Positions 1-9,629 of a stretch of 64,000 nt of DNA are shown here, piece by piece. The first letter of the stretch is position 1. Each line of letters begins with the position of its first letter. The stretch spans positions 918,392-982,391 of the forward strand of contig NZ_BMQY01000001.1 in NCBI RefSeq assembly GCF_014648355.1, read 5' to 3'. The DNA is from Couchioplanes azureus (GTDB taxonomy: Bacteria > Actinomycetota > Actinomycetes > Mycobacteriales > Micromonosporaceae). Under the pieces are notes generated by a model. That model was not told where the DNA came from. It did not search any database and saw only the letters and a program-made list of their open reading frames with translations. Position numbers and translations under genes: made by a program.

Positions 1-342
1 CGCTACGGGGACCTCTCCGGCGAGGAGGGGATCACGGCGTACGACGTGGCGAAGCGCGCGGCGGCCGGCGAGGAGCTGGCGAACCGGGTCTGGACCGAGG
101 CGGTCGAGGCCTTCGCCGACGGGCTGCTCACCGCGCAGGCGCTCTACGACGCCGGCATCGTGGTGCTGGGCGGCGGCCTGGCCGAGGCCGGGGAGGCGCT
201 GCTGGCCCCGCTGCGGGCCGCCCTCGATGCCCGGACCACGTTCCACCGGATGCCGCGGATCGTGCGCGCGGCGCTCGGCGACACCGCGGGCTCCCTCGGC
301 GCCGCGTTGCTGGCCCTGGACTCCCTGGAGAACCCCACGTGA
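1..342 (+). CDS. ROK family sugar kinase, C-terminal part (truncated by window start)
   Basis: The frame is open from base 1 to the TGA at 340-342, giving the last 113 residues of a protein that begins outside the window. The segment around IVVLGGGLAEAGEALLAPL is the glycine-rich C-terminal signature of ROK (repressor, ORF, kinase) sugar kinases, which phosphorylate sugars such as glucose or N-acetylglucosamine with ATP. The end ALGDTAGSLGAALLA is also typical. Its stop overlaps the GTG start of nagA (GTGA at 339-342), so the two are translationally coupled. That context favours an N-acetylglucosamine/N-acetylmannosamine kinase role, but the sugar-binding part is missing from the window, so the substrate is inference. 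Confidence 0.85.
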   Translation, partial: RYGDLSGEEGITAYDVAKRAAAGEELANRVWTEAVEAFADGLLTAQALYDAGIVVLGGGLAEAGEALLAPLRAALDARTTFHRMPRIVRAALGDTAGSLGAALLALDSLENPT

Positions 343-1436
343 CGGAGAAGATCCACGGCCGGATCGTCCGGCCGGGTGCGGTGGTGCCCGGCGTCGTGGA
401 GGTGGACGGCCCGACCATCCTGTCCGTCGCGGAGGCCGCGGAGGCCGGCGACGACGTCATCGTCCCGGGCTTCGTGGACCTGCACTGTCACGGCGGCGGC
501 GGGCACACCTTCACCCGGGGCGACGCCGGGGACGCGGCCAAGGCCGCCGCCTTCCACCTGCGGCACGGCACCACCACGATGCTGGCCAGCCTGGTCAGTT
601 CGCCGTACGAGCTGATGCGCGACGCGACCGCCGCCTACCTGCCGCTGGTGACCCGCGGGGTGCTCGCCGGCATCCACTTCGAGGGCCCTTACCTCAATGC
701 GGTGCGGTGCGGGGCGCAGAACCCGGAGTTCCTGCGCGAGCCGTCCCTCGCGGAGCTCGACGCGCTGGCCGGCCTCGGCGCGGGCGCGATCCGCATGATG
801 ACGATCGCCCCCGAGCTGCCCGGCGCCCTGGACGCCATCCGCCAGCTGGCGGCTCGCGGCATCGTGGCCGCGATCGGGCACACCGACGCCACGTACGAAC
901 AGACTCTGGCCGGGGTGGCGGCCGGCGCGACGGTCGGCACCCACGTCTTCAACGGGATGCGGCCGCCGCACCACCGCGAGCCGGGTCCGGTCGTCGCGCT
1001 GCTGGACTCCCCCGCGGTCGTCTGCGAGTTCGTGGCCGACGGCATCCACCTGCACGACGGGATGCTGCGCTTCGCCGCGCGTGCGACGCCACAGCGGGGC
1101 GCCCTCGTCACCGATGCGATGGACGCCGCGGGGATGCCCGACGGCAGGTACGAGCTGGGCGGCCAGGAGGTCGCGGTCGCCGACGGGGTGGCCCGGCTGG
1201 TCCGCGACGGCTCGATCGCCGGCAGCACGCTGACCATGGATGCGACGTTCCGGCGGGCGGTGGCCGCGGGCCTCGACCTGCCCACCGCGGCGTCCATGGC
1301 CTCGACCACGCCGGCCCGGGCGCTGGGGCTGAGCGACCAGGTCGGTGCGCTCGAGGCCGGGCTGCGCGCGGACCTGGTGGTGCTCTCCCCCGACCTGCGG
1401 GTCAAGCGGGTGATGCGGGCCGGGGAGTGGGTCTGA
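339..1436 (+). CDS. nagA: N-acetylglucosamine-6-phosphate deacetylase
   Basis: A 365-residue amidohydrolase, close to the usual NagA length. It removes acetate from GlcNAc-6-P to give glucosamine-6-P in cytoplasmic aminosugar catabolism. Visible family motifs in order are the HxH metal motif in GFVDLHCHGGG (about residue 48), FEGPY with the metal-binding Glu (about 114), IGHTDA (about 180), THVFNGM (about 201), FVADGIHLH (about 230) and the catalytic Asp in VTDAMDAAG (about 258). The GTG start overlaps the stop of the upstream ROK kinase gene, which fits a kinase-deacetylase operon. Its 3' end overlaps the convergent PAP2 gene by about 35 bp. Confidence in the function is high. Confidence 0.93.
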   Translation: MTEKIHGRIVRPGAVVPGVVEVDGPTILSVAEAAEAGDDVIVPGFVDLHCHGGGGHTFTRGDAGDAAKAAAFHLRHGTTTMLASLVSSPYELMRDATAAYLPLVTRGVLAGIHFEGPYLNAVRCGAQNPEFLREPSLAELDALAGLGAGAIRMMTIAPELPGALDAIRQLAARGIVAAIGHTDATYEQTLAGVAAGATVGTHVFNGMRPPHHREPGPVVALLDSPAVVCEFVADGIHLHDGMLRFAARATPQRGALVTDAMDAAGMPDGRYELGGQEVAVADGVARLVRDGSIAGSTLTMDATFRRAVAAGLDLPTAASMASTTPARALGLSDQVGALEAGLRADLVVLSPDLRVKRVMRAGEWV

Positions 1437-2079
1437 CGTCGAGCCCCCACGGTAGGCGGGCCAGCACGCGGGCCAGGACCAGGCCGAGCAGCAGCCCCGC
1501 CACCGAGTCGGTGATCCAGTGGAACCCGGTGTACGTCGTGGTGACGAAGACGATCATCGGCGGAGCGATCCGCAGGGCGCGGTTGGCGCCGGCCGACAGC
1601 GGCTGACGCACCACCAGGCCGAGCATCAACGCGATGACGAAATACCAGATCACCGAGTTGGCCATGTGGCCCGAGGGATAGCTCATCGCGTTCACCCCGG
1701 ACGCGTCCGGGTTGAACAGGATCTCGCGGTTCGGGCCCTTGAAGGCCGGCGCGGCGCGGTCCAACCAGATCTTCAGCGGACCGACCGTCGCGTACAGGAT
1801 GACGAACGCGCCCGCGAAGACCAGCAGCGGGCGCACGGACCGCAACCGCCGCGCGGCCAGCAGGGTCAGCAGGCCGGCGACCGGCATGAGCACCTGGCCG
1901 CCCTGCCCGAGGTAGTTGAGCACCCGCAGCACCCAGTAGAGCCAGCGCGGCCGGTGGTCCGCCAGCCAGTCAGCCACGCCGACGTCGAAGGCCAGCAGGT
2001 GGCCGCGGGCCAGTGCGGCGGTCAGCGCCACGAAGGCGGCGAGCAGCACCAGGTCCACCCACCAGCCCCGCGCACGCAT
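1402..2079 (-). CDS. PAP2-superfamily membrane phosphatase
   Basis: A 225-residue protein with about six hydrophobic segments and the three PAP2 phosphatase motifs. Motif 1 is reduced (KIWLDRAAP, with Ala where the family usually has Arg before Pro), motif 2 is PSGHMANS, and motif 3 ends in the catalytic His and Asp of GFHWITD. Such proteins dephosphorylate lipid phosphates (phosphatidate, undecaprenyl pyrophosphate) at the outer membrane face. ATG 2079 was chosen because it begins MRARGW just before the first membrane segment. The open frame continues upstream only as antisense of the next gene. The lost Arg in motif 1 may alter substrate choice. Confidence 0.8.
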   Translation of the reverse strand: MRARGWWVDLVLLAAFVALTAALARGHLLAFDVGVADWLADHRPRWLYWVLRVLNYLGQGGQVLMPVAGLLTLLAARRLRSVRPLLVFAGAFVILYATVGPLKIWLDRAAPAFKGPNREILFNPDASGVNAMSYPSGHMANSVIWYFVIALMLGLVVRQPLSAGANRALRIAPPMIVFVTTTYTGFHWITDSVAGLLLGLVLARVLARLPWGLDVRPTPRPASPA

Positions 2080-2108
2080 GCCGACCACGCTACCGGCCGG
2101 CCTCGAGA

Positions 2109-3467
2109 TCAGATGTACGACTTGATCCTCTTGTAGATCAGGTCGGCGCGGACACCGGAGTTGGGGCAGCCGCCGAAGTGGTGCAGGGCCACCACCTTGT
2201 CGGTCTTGCGGGACAGCACCGGGCTGCCGCTCGAGCCGCCCTCGGTGTCGCAGTAGTACGACACGTCGGAGTCCTGGGCGTACCCGTCGAAGGCGTTGTC
2301 GGCGACCGCGCAGGTGCCCGCCTTCTCGCCGTGGCGGCCGGCGATGCGCGTCGGCTCGCCCGCCGGGTGCTGGGGGACGTACAGCTCCTGGCCCCGTGCC
2401 GGACGGCCGGTGTCGAGGGTCAGGAAGCCGAACTTGCGCACCGAGGCGAACTTCTCGACGGTGAAGAGGGTGTAGTCGTAGACGTGGTTGGTGGCGATGA
2501 CGGTGTCGCCCCAGACCTTGGTCGGCCGGAACACGTCGTAGCCGCCGCACTTGGCGCACTGGTAGTTGAACCACACCTCGGTCTCGTACGCGTCGTCCGA
2601 GTTGTCGAAGCAGTGGTTGTTGGTCAGCATCCGGTTCTTGGTGCCGATCCGCCAGCCGGTGCAGAGCTCGGTGCCGTTGATGAGCAGCCGCGCGACGGCC
2701 TTGGAGCGGGTGTAGGCGACCGGGTCCGCCGACCGGTAGCAGACGGCGTCGCTGCTCTCGTCGCCGCCGCAGACCGACTCCTCGCGCCCGGTGCGCTGAG
2801 GCGTCCTCGCCGCCCGCTCCTGCGGGGAGAAGCCCTTGGCCACCTGGTCGACGTGCACGCCGAGCCGGCCGAGCAGCGAGCTCAGCAGGGCGCCGCCGCC
2901 GCGGTGCACCTCCAGCACGGCGGTGTCGCCGGTGATCGACATGGCCCACCGGTCGTTCGGGGTGGCGGTGTCGAGCAGTTTCGGCGCGTCGTAGCGGTAG
3001 GACTCCTTGCCGGCGGCGTCGGAGACGGTCACGTAGTCGCCGGGCACCATCGTCATGCGGCTGAAGTGCAGCTTCACGTACGAGGCGCCGGGGTAGCGGA
3101 AGACCTCGCGGTGCGGCGCCCGGTAGCCGAGGAGCTTGTCGGCGCTGACCAGCTCGCCGATCTTCTGGCGGCCGTCCTCGGCGGCCTTGACCGCGGACTC
3201 GTGGTCGCGCGCCCCGCCGTCGCGGGACCCGCCCGCCGCCGGGGCCTCGGCCGCCTTCGTACCGGCGGCCTTCCGAGTCTCGCTGGTCGCGCCCACGGGC
3301 TGCTGCACAGCGACGGGGGTGGGAGCGGCGGCCGCGGGTTCCTGCCACGTGCCGACCGTCCGGCCCTCGTCGCCGGTCTGCGTCCAGGCCACGGCACCGG
3401 CCGTACCGACCAGGGCCAGGGCGGCGCACGCCCCGGCGACGATGCTCACCGCGCGTCGCAAATCCAC
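2109..3467 (-). CDS. Secreted trypsin-fold serine endopeptidase (Lys-C / S1D-like)
   Basis: A 452-residue exported protein with an N-terminal hydrophobic signal segment (about residues 6-28), then an Ala/Pro-rich region. The protease domain lies in the C-terminal half: LTNNHCF carries the catalytic His (about 284), VYDYTLF the Asp (about 330) and GGSSGSPV the Ser (about 411). The CTGW...NHC arrangement and several paired Cys resemble lysyl endopeptidase (Achromobacter protease I) relatives. It probably cleaves proteins outside the cell. Residues 30-230 may include a pro-domain. It is divergent from the DUF4032 gene across about 110 bp. The cleavage specificity is inference only. Confidence 0.82.
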   Translation of the reverse strand: MDLRRAVSIVAGACAALALVGTAGAVAWTQTGDEGRTVGTWQEPAAAAPTPVAVQQPVGATSETRKAAGTKAAEAPAAGGSRDGGARDHESAVKAAEDGRQKIGELVSADKLLGYRAPHREVFRYPGASYVKLHFSRMTMVPGDYVTVSDAAGKESYRYDAPKLLDTATPNDRWAMSITGDTAVLEVHRGGGALLSSLLGRLGVHVDQVAKGFSPQERAARTPQRTGREESVCGGDESSDAVCYRSADPVAYTRSKAVARLLINGTELCTGWRIGTKNRMLTNNHCFDNSDDAYETEVWFNYQCAKCGGYDVFRPTKVWGDTVIATNHVYDYTLFTVEKFASVRKFGFLTLDTGRPARGQELYVPQHPAGEPTRIAGRHGEKAGTCAVADNAFDGYAQDSDVSYYCDTEGGSSGSPVLSRKTDKVVALHHFGGCPNSGVRADLIYKRIKSYI

Positions 3468-3579
3468 TCCCGTCCCTCAAAGCCACATCGCCGACATAAG
3501 AAACAATCGGGCGATCTCGCTCGGTGTAACGAGCCACCGGCGGCGGCGACGCGCCGCCGCGACCGTGCAGACTGGGTCC

Positions 3580-4773
3580 GTGCGCATCACCTCGGCCCTC
3601 GTCGACCCGGCCTTGCTGGACCTGCCGTGGCACCTGCCGCTCGAGGACTGGCCGGCGGACCACCTGGTCGCGCTGCCCCAGGGCATCTCGCGGCACGTCG
3701 TCCGCTTCGTCAAGCTCAACGACACCGTGTACGCCCTGAAGGAGACCCGGGAACGTATCGCCGAAAAGGAGTACGACCTGCTCCGCGCGCTGGAGCGGAT
3801 CGACTTCCCCGCGGTGAAGGCGGTCGCGATCGTCACCGACCGGGTCGACTCGCTCGAGACGGTGCTGATCACCCGGCATCTGCAGTTCTCCCTGCCGTAC
3901 CGGGCGCTGTTCTCGCACGTGCTGCGCCCGGAGACGATGAACCGGCTGCTCGACGCGCTCGCCGCGCTGATCGTGCGGATGCACCTCACCGGCTTCTCGT
4001 GGGGTGACTGCTCGCTGTCCAACACGCTGTTCCGCCGGGACGCGGGCGCGTTTGCCGCCTACCTCGTCGACGCCGAGACCGGCAACCTGCATCCCCGGCT
4101 CTCCGAGGGGCAGCGGAGGGAGGACATCGAGATCCTGCGGCTCAACATCTTCGGCGAGTGCCTCGACCTCCAGGCCGCCGAGCTGCTGCACGAGGCCATC
4201 GATCCGGAGTCCGTGGTCGACGACATCGTGGCCCGCTACGAGCGGCTGTGGCACGAGGTCACGTACGAGCAGGAGGTTCCCCGCGACGCGCGGCACGACA
4301 TCGAGGGCCGCATCCGCCGGCTCAACGACCTCGGCTTCGACGTCGCCGAGGTGTCGCTGTCCACGGTGGACGGCGGCTACCGGGTGCGGCCCAAGGTGGT
4401 GGACGCGGGCTACCACACCCGCCGGCTGCTGCGCCTGACCGGACTCGACGCGGAGGAGAACCAGGCCCGGCAGTTGCTCAACGACCTGGACACGTACCGG
4501 GCCGAGAGCGACCTCACCGACGAGCAGCAGGCCGCCCACCGCTGGCTGACCGAGGTCTTCGAGCCGGTCGTCCGGGCGGTGCCGGCCAACCTGCGCCGCA
4601 AGCTCGAGCCTCAGGAGATCTTCTCGCAGATCATCCAGCACAAGTGGCTGCTCTCCGAGCGCGCGGGCCGCGACGTCGGCATGGGGCCGGCGGTGCAGTC
4701 GTACCTCACCGACGTGCTGGCCCACAAACCCGACGAGCAGGCGGTCCTCGGCGTCGAGATCGGCTCGGTCTAG
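3580..4773 (+). CDS. DUF4032 domain protein with kinase-like fold
   Basis: A 397-residue cytoplasmic protein. Its N-terminal half resembles a Ser/Thr or lipopolysaccharide-kinase fold: a nucleotide-binding lysine in VYALKETRERIAEKEY, a catalytic-loop-like segment HLTGFSWGDCSLSNTLF, and a metal-binding DAETGNLHP. The C-terminal half, from about residue 220, is the DUF4032 region found widely in Actinobacteria. GTG 3580 was chosen because the protein-like sequence begins VRITSALVDP there; the frame upstream is only antisense to the protease gene. The function is unknown; the conserved catalytic-type residues suggest phosphotransfer. Confidence 0.8.
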   Translation: MRITSALVDPALLDLPWHLPLEDWPADHLVALPQGISRHVVRFVKLNDTVYALKETRERIAEKEYDLLRALERIDFPAVKAVAIVTDRVDSLETVLITRHLQFSLPYRALFSHVLRPETMNRLLDALAALIVRMHLTGFSWGDCSLSNTLFRRDAGAFAAYLVDAETGNLHPRLSEGQRREDIEILRLNIFGECLDLQAAELLHEAIDPESVVDDIVARYERLWHEVTYEQEVPRDARHDIEGRIRRLNDLGFDVAEVSLSTVDGGYRVRPKVVDAGYHTRRLLRLTGLDAEENQARQLLNDLDTYRAESDLTDEQQAAHRWLTEVFEPVVRAVPANLRRKLEPQEIFSQIIQHKWLLSERAGRDVGMGPAVQSYLTDVLAHKPDEQAVLGVEIGSV

Positions 4774-4789
4774 GACCCCTGGTCCGGCC

Positions 4790-6526
4790 TCAGCGGATAC
4801 GGAAGAAGAATCCCTCCTGCTTGAGGCGTTCTATGCCACTCGGCATGAAGACCCATTGCTGCGTGCCCGGCGACACGCCCTCCGGTGGGTTGCCGACCGG
4901 CCCGCGGACCAGTTGGCCCTGTTCGCGCATCGACCGTGCGACGCTTTCCGGCAAGGCGATACCGAGCACGCCGGGCGCGTCGTTGCCGCGGCCCGCGGCC
5001 CGCGTCGCGAACGGGTCGACCTGCTCGAGGGAGGGCAGCGTGTGCAGCTGGCCGCCGTGGTTGCCGCCGGTCGCCGACAGATTGCCACCGCCCGTCTCGA
5101 CCGCCGCGTTCACGAACCTCTCCGGCGCACCGTGCGCGAACACCTCGATCGGTCCTTCCGGGATCTCGTCCCGGACGCCGTGGTGGTAGGCGTGTTCGAG
5201 CATCGTCCGCGGCGGTCGTTCGGCGACACCCGTCTCGCCGGCGCCCCGGCGCGCGGCGTGCATCGCGGCGGCGACCGCGACCGGTGCCAGCGCTTCGCCG
5301 ATCTTCCGGTCGTCTCCCTCCCGGATCGCCGAGACCAGATGGCTCACCATCGCCACCTCGCCCACGAGGGGGGTGGCGCCCACGAGCGCACCGGTCAGGG
5401 CTTCGTCACGTGCCTGCTGGAACCTTTCTCCGTCAGTGGACGCACGGGCCATCGCGGCGGCCAGGTTGCTCGCCCATTGCTCGCGTTCCGGCTGGAAGTC
5501 CGTGGGGTCGGCGACCGCGTGATAGGCCAGCCGCGCCATGTCGGCCGCCTCGGCCGGCACCTCGCCGACCGTCTTCACCAGGCCGGAAGCGAGCCCGGCG
5601 AGAATCCGGTCGCCTGGGGCGGCACCGTCCTCCGGCACCATCGCCCGGTACACCGTGTCGGCGAGCTGCGAGACACGCGATTCGGGGGTCCGGTCGGCGG
5701 TTGCCTGTGCGGCGGCCGCATCCGCCGATCTGGCGGCGGCTGCCGCGTCGGCTTGTCTGGCGGCCGCGAGATGGTCCGGGGCCGGGCGCGTCGCAGCCGC
5801 CGCGTCGGCTGTGGCCGGCCGCCCGAAGGCGGCAGGGTCGCCGGTGGCGGTGCGGGTCGCGGCCGTGGCGTCCGCTGCGGCCGGAGGGCGCATGGCTGCC
5901 GCTTGATCGGACGGCACGGTCCCGGCCGCGGCCTGCTGGTCCGGTGCGGTGCGGGCGGGCGTTGTCACGGCGATTTGTTCCAGCTTCTGCGCCATGTCGC
6001 CGGGGCGTTCCGGCTCGGTCTTGTGGTGCCGTTCGGTCTTCTCGCGCCGTTCGGTCTTGCCGTCCGCGTTGTGCTCGCCCGCCTGCCTGGGGCTGCTGTC
6101 AGGTCTTTCCGTGTCGCGGCGGGTGTGCGGGCCGGGCCGTTCGTGGCCGGGCCGTTCGTGGCTGGGCCGTTCGTGGCGGGGCCCTGGTTGGCTGCGCCCG
6201 TGCTCACCGTGCCCTGTCGGGGCGTGGCCGTGCACGGGAGACGGCGGGTTCGGCCGGCCGTCGGCGTCCGCCGGCCGGTCAGCCCGGCGCTCCTGGTAGC
6301 GGGCCGCGTTGACCAGGCCACGCAGCTCGTCGCGCAGCGACTCGCCCGGTGCTCTGGTTTCCACCTCGCGGCCGCGATGGTGTTCGGAAGGGTGACGGTC
6401 CCGTCCCCAGAGCGGTTCGCCGTGCCGGTGCTCGGAGGAGTTGCGGCGGTCCTCGCGGTCCCGTCGCTGCTGCTCGCTCGGCTGGTGGCCGGTGGTTCCG
6501 TGCCCGTCTCCATGATCCCCGCTCAT
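4790..6526 (-). CDS. Low-complexity protein with pretoxin-like helical region and toxin-like C-terminal domain
   Basis: A 578-residue protein, last of a three-gene leftward operon; its ATG overlaps the stop of the HerA-like gene (6523-6526). Residues 1-160 are charged and His/Arg/Pro-rich with short HERPG repeats. Residues 160-290 are Ala/Thr/Pro-rich. Residues 290-450 are helical and include GALVGATPLVGEVAMVSHL, like the hydrophobic pre-toxin regions of polymorphic toxins. The last about 120 residues (GPIEVFAHGAPERF, GGGNLSATGG, GFFFRIR) form a compact domain that loosely resembles small ADP-ribosyltransferase-type toxin folds. No signal peptide is seen. The toxin reading is inference; no immunity gene was recognised. 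Confidence 0.65.
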   Translation of the reverse strand: MSGDHGDGHGTTGHQPSEQQRRDREDRRNSSEHRHGEPLWGRDRHPSEHHRGREVETRAPGESLRDELRGLVNAARYQERRADRPADADGRPNPPSPVHGHAPTGHGEHGRSQPGPRHERPSHERPGHERPGPHTRRDTERPDSSPRQAGEHNADGKTERREKTERHHKTEPERPGDMAQKLEQIAVTTPARTAPDQQAAAGTVPSDQAAAMRPPAAADATAATRTATGDPAAFGRPATADAAAATRPAPDHLAAARQADAAAAARSADAAAAQATADRTPESRVSQLADTVYRAMVPEDGAAPGDRILAGLASGLVKTVGEVPAEAADMARLAYHAVADPTDFQPEREQWASNLAAAMARASTDGERFQQARDEALTGALVGATPLVGEVAMVSHLVSAIREGDDRKIGEALAPVAVAAAMHAARRGAGETGVAERPPRTMLEHAYHHGVRDEIPEGPIEVFAHGAPERFVNAAVETGGGNLSATGGNHGGQLHTLPSLEQVDPFATRAAGRGNDAPGVLGIALPESVARSMREQGQLVRGPVGNPPEGVSPGTQQWVFMPSGIERLKQEGFFFRIR

Positions 6527-9500
6527 GTCGTGCTCCCGTCTCGCTGTGATCTCTCGGGCAGCTCCGCCGCCTCGCACACCCATCCGCCGATCCGGATCGC
6601 CAGTTCGACGGAGGTCGCCGACCCGGACAGCAGGGCCTGCTGGACGAAGCAGAGCGCCGCCTGATCGGATCGGGTCTGGCCGCACGGGTCCGCTTCCGGG
6701 TCGACCGGGGCCACGACCACCCTGTCCGCGGCGTAGCGGGCCACCTCCAGCAACTCGCCGGCAACCCGGTCGTGGTCGTATCGCACCGCCTTCGCCACCA
6801 GGTCGCGCAGGTCGCGGTCGCGGGCCGCCCGCCCGGCGTCGTAGCGGTACCGGCACGGCTGGTCGGGACACACCTTCGTGCAGTGCGGCAACGGGGACAC
6901 GGCCGGGCGGAACACCCGCCCGACCGTCTCCGTCAGGGCACGGGCGGTGTCCGCCGCAGGGGCCAGGACGTGGGCGGTCAGCGCGTCGGCCACGGCTGCG
7001 GTGCTGCGGTAGGACCAGCCGGCCGCGGCACCGCGCCGCTCGGCATAGGTGCGGCAGAGCCGGTGTGTCAGGCAGCGGCGAGCCGGTCCCGGATCGGCGT
7101 GCGGCGTGCGGCTGAGGTGGGCGTCGGCGTGGACACCGACGCCGGGCCAGAGCTCGGCCGCCCGGTCGGGCGAGCCGAGCACGGTCGTCAGCACGCGGGC
7201 GGCCACCGCGCCCACCTCGGGCCGTTCGGCGATGTCCGCGGCGGCCCGGCAGGACGGGTCGGCGGGTGCACAGCCGGCGGGACACGTGGCGAGTTCCAGC
7301 TGTGCGGCCATCCGGTCGCGGACCACTGTGTCGTCCGGTGGCGGTCGCCTCTGCTTCACCTCGTCGGAGGTGACCAGAACCGGCGCGTCGTCGCCCTCTG
7401 CGAACATCGCGGCGACGCCGCGGTCGAAGGTGGCCAGGGCACGCAGCTGGTCCGGGCTCATGGCCATCGTGCCGCCCACCGCGGTCCGGTCGTCCTCCGC
7501 CAGGAGACGATGCACGACCTTCAGGTTGGTGTTCTTGATGACCTCGGGCGCGAGCTTCACGGGCACCTGGTCGGCCACGAGCACCCCGAGTCCGTATTCC
7601 CTGATCTCGGCGAGCAGGTTGGTGAACGTCCCGACCGCCTTGGCCTTCGGGTCCGCGGCACTCTCGCCCGCGGCGGCGGACCGGGGCGCGGTTCCCGCCA
7701 GGAGGCGGTGTGCCTCCTCGATGACCAGCAGGTGCCGCAGACTGTGGGTGTAACCGCGGGTACGCCAGAAGGCGACCAGCCGGATCAGGATCAGACCCAT
7801 CACGAACGCCTTGTCGTCATCGTCACCGAGGCGTTCGAGTTCCAGGACGACCGGCTGCTGGAACAGCTTCTCGGCCGGGGTGGAGCGGGACGTGTCCAGC
7901 AGGGTGCCCTTGCCGCCGCAGCGCAGCCCGTTGACCCGGGTCACCAGTGCCGCACGCAGGTTGTCGGAGATCTTGTCCTCGTAGCCGAGGCGGGCGATGA
8001 CGTCCTCCGCCTTGGCGGCGAGATCCGCCAGGGTGGGAAAGGCCTCGGACCGGTCCGCGTCGTCCGGGCCGAGCCGGGTGTTGGTGCCGGCACCGATGTC
8101 CCAGCCCCGGTCGGTGTACACCTCCATCAGGCACTGCTCGAGGATCTGCGGCAGCGGGTCCCACATGCCGAAGCTGGCCACGAACAGCGAACGCAGCAGG
8201 TCCAGGTGGGTCTGCACGGCGGTACCGGGCTGCACCTCGAACGGGTTCATCCGCAGTGGGGCGACCGCGTCGTCGCCGAGGGTGTAGACGAGCGGGTCGG
8301 CGGGCACGCCCGGGTTGTCGAGCAGCGCGCGGTAGCTGGCCTTCGCCGGTTCGATCACCAGGAAGGGAACGCCGCCGGCGGCGACGTCGCGGAGGATCGC
8401 GAAGGTGGTGTTGGTCTTGCCGGAGCCGGTGGTGCCGGTCACGAAGGCGTGCCGGGTGAGGTCGTCCAGCGGTACTTCGTACCGGGCGCTGAGCGCGACG
8501 CCGTGGCGCATCAGGCGGCCGATGGACACCGTCCGCTCGGTGCCGGCGCGTGCCACCGGTTCCACGTCGAAGGTGCGCTCGGTGCGGACCGCGTAGCCGA
8601 GCGTCTCTTGCCGCGGTGGCTGCACGAGGCAGCCGAGCTGGTGCGAGGTGAGCAGGGTCTGCAGCTCGTAGGGCCGCCGGTAGCCGTCGGGGCCGGGCGC
8701 CGCGGGCAGGTCCGGCATGATCCAGCCGGCTGCCCAGGCGGCCGCCTGCGCGCAGGTGAACACCCGGACCGGTTCGGTCTCCGGTTCGGCGCCGACGAAA
8801 GCGGCCCGCCAGACCGCGGCCAGCCGGGGATAGCTGTCCGCGTCCCCGGTCAGGTAGACGGCGGTGCGCCAGGCGCCGGCCGTCTCGGCCGCGGCCAGGC
8901 CGGACAGGCCGGCCTCGCAGAGCTTCACGTACTGGTCGGTGAGCGGGCTCGGCCCGCCCTCGGCACGTGCCTGCTGCTGCGCGGTCCGCATGGACGACAA
9001 GAGCAGCTGACGGTTCGCCGCGGCCACCGTGTCCGGTACAGGACGGGCCAGCACGAGCGCCCGCCACTGGTGTCCGGCCATGCCGCGGATGACACGATCG
9101 ATCGGCAGCGGCCACTCGTCGCCGGCCGGGGCGGGTATGCCGAGGCTCACGCCGGCCAAGGGCATCGGACGATGGTCCGGCGTGACGGGGCTGAGGGTGA
9201 CCGACGGGAACATCGCGTTGAGGACCGTGGACAGCACGCCGAGGCGGCGGTGGAGGCGGTCCGGGATGCCGTCGGGGCGGGCCGACCAGGTGGCGTACTC
9301 GACCGCGATGCCGTCGGCGCTGCCGGTGATCGAGAACGCCAGCGGGACGCTCGCGGTGTGCAGGCCCACGGTCAGCTCGCCGGGCCACAACTTCCGGGGC
9401 CGCTGGCCGGCGCCGGGGTTGGGGGTTTGCGAGCGTTCGCGATCACCCTCCAGAAGGCCGATGGCCGCGAGCCGGAGAGCGGCGCGGTGACCCCGCTGCC

Positions 9501-9606
9501 CGCCGTCGACGGTCGCGGCGGCGAAGTCCGGCGGTTCGCCGGAGCGGCGCAGGTAGCCGACGTGGCCGGCGGTGACGCCATAGTGGACCGCGCCATAGGT
9601 GGTCAT
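6523..9606 (-). CDS. HerA/DUF87-type ATP-binding protein (DNA translocase-like)
   Basis: A 1027-residue P-loop ATPase. Walker A is GTTGSGKTNTT (about residue 391) and Walker B is HLLVIEEAHRL (about 628), followed by FTNLLAEIREYGLGVLVADQ, a layout typical of HerA/VirB4/FtsK-like ring ATPases. The first about 370 residues are a separate region. The last about 250 residues are Cys-rich (CPAGC, CTKVCPDQPC) and could bind zinc. ATG 9606 lies 23 bp after the PASTA gene, and its stop overlaps the start of the next gene, so the three are probably co-transcribed and coupled. Such ATPases move DNA or protein polymers; the substrate here is unknown. Confidence 0.85.
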   Translation of the reverse strand: MTTYGAVHYGVTAGHVGYLRRSGEPPDFAAATVDGGQRGHRAALRLAAIGLLEGDRERSQTPNPGAGQRPRKLWPGELTVGLHTASVPLAFSITGSADGIAVEYATWSARPDGIPDRLHRRLGVLSTVLNAMFPSVTLSPVTPDHRPMPLAGVSLGIPAPAGDEWPLPIDRVIRGMAGHQWRALVLARPVPDTVAAANRQLLLSSMRTAQQQARAEGGPSPLTDQYVKLCEAGLSGLAAAETAGAWRTAVYLTGDADSYPRLAAVWRAAFVGAEPETEPVRVFTCAQAAAWAAGWIMPDLPAAPGPDGYRRPYELQTLLTSHQLGCLVQPPRQETLGYAVRTERTFDVEPVARAGTERTVSIGRLMRHGVALSARYEVPLDDLTRHAFVTGTTGSGKTNTTFAILRDVAAGGVPFLVIEPAKASYRALLDNPGVPADPLVYTLGDDAVAPLRMNPFEVQPGTAVQTHLDLLRSLFVASFGMWDPLPQILEQCLMEVYTDRGWDIGAGTNTRLGPDDADRSEAFPTLADLAAKAEDVIARLGYEDKISDNLRAALVTRVNGLRCGGKGTLLDTSRSTPAEKLFQQPVVLELERLGDDDDKAFVMGLILIRLVAFWRTRGYTHSLRHLLVIEEAHRLLAGTAPRSAAAGESAADPKAKAVGTFTNLLAEIREYGLGVLVADQVPVKLAPEVIKNTNLKVVHRLLAEDDRTAVGGTMAMSPDQLRALATFDRGVAAMFAEGDDAPVLVTSDEVKQRRPPPDDTVVRDRMAAQLELATCPAGCAPADPSCRAAADIAERPEVGAVAARVLTTVLGSPDRAAELWPGVGVHADAHLSRTPHADPGPARRCLTHRLCRTYAERRGAAAGWSYRSTAAVADALTAHVLAPAADTARALTETVGRVFRPAVSPLPHCTKVCPDQPCRYRYDAGRAARDRDLRDLVAKAVRYDHDRVAGELLEVARYAADRVVVAPVDPEADPCGQTRSDQAALCFVQQALLSGSATSVELAIRIGGWVCEAAELPERSQRDGSTT

Positions 9607-9629
9607 CTGTCAGCCCTCGCCGTCATCGG

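Noticed and set aside
1402..4725. Apparent 1107-codon minus-strand protein ending in a PAP2 domain
   Set aside because: Only the last 225 codons are protein-like. The rest is antisense or out-of-frame sequence of the DUF4032 and protease genes.
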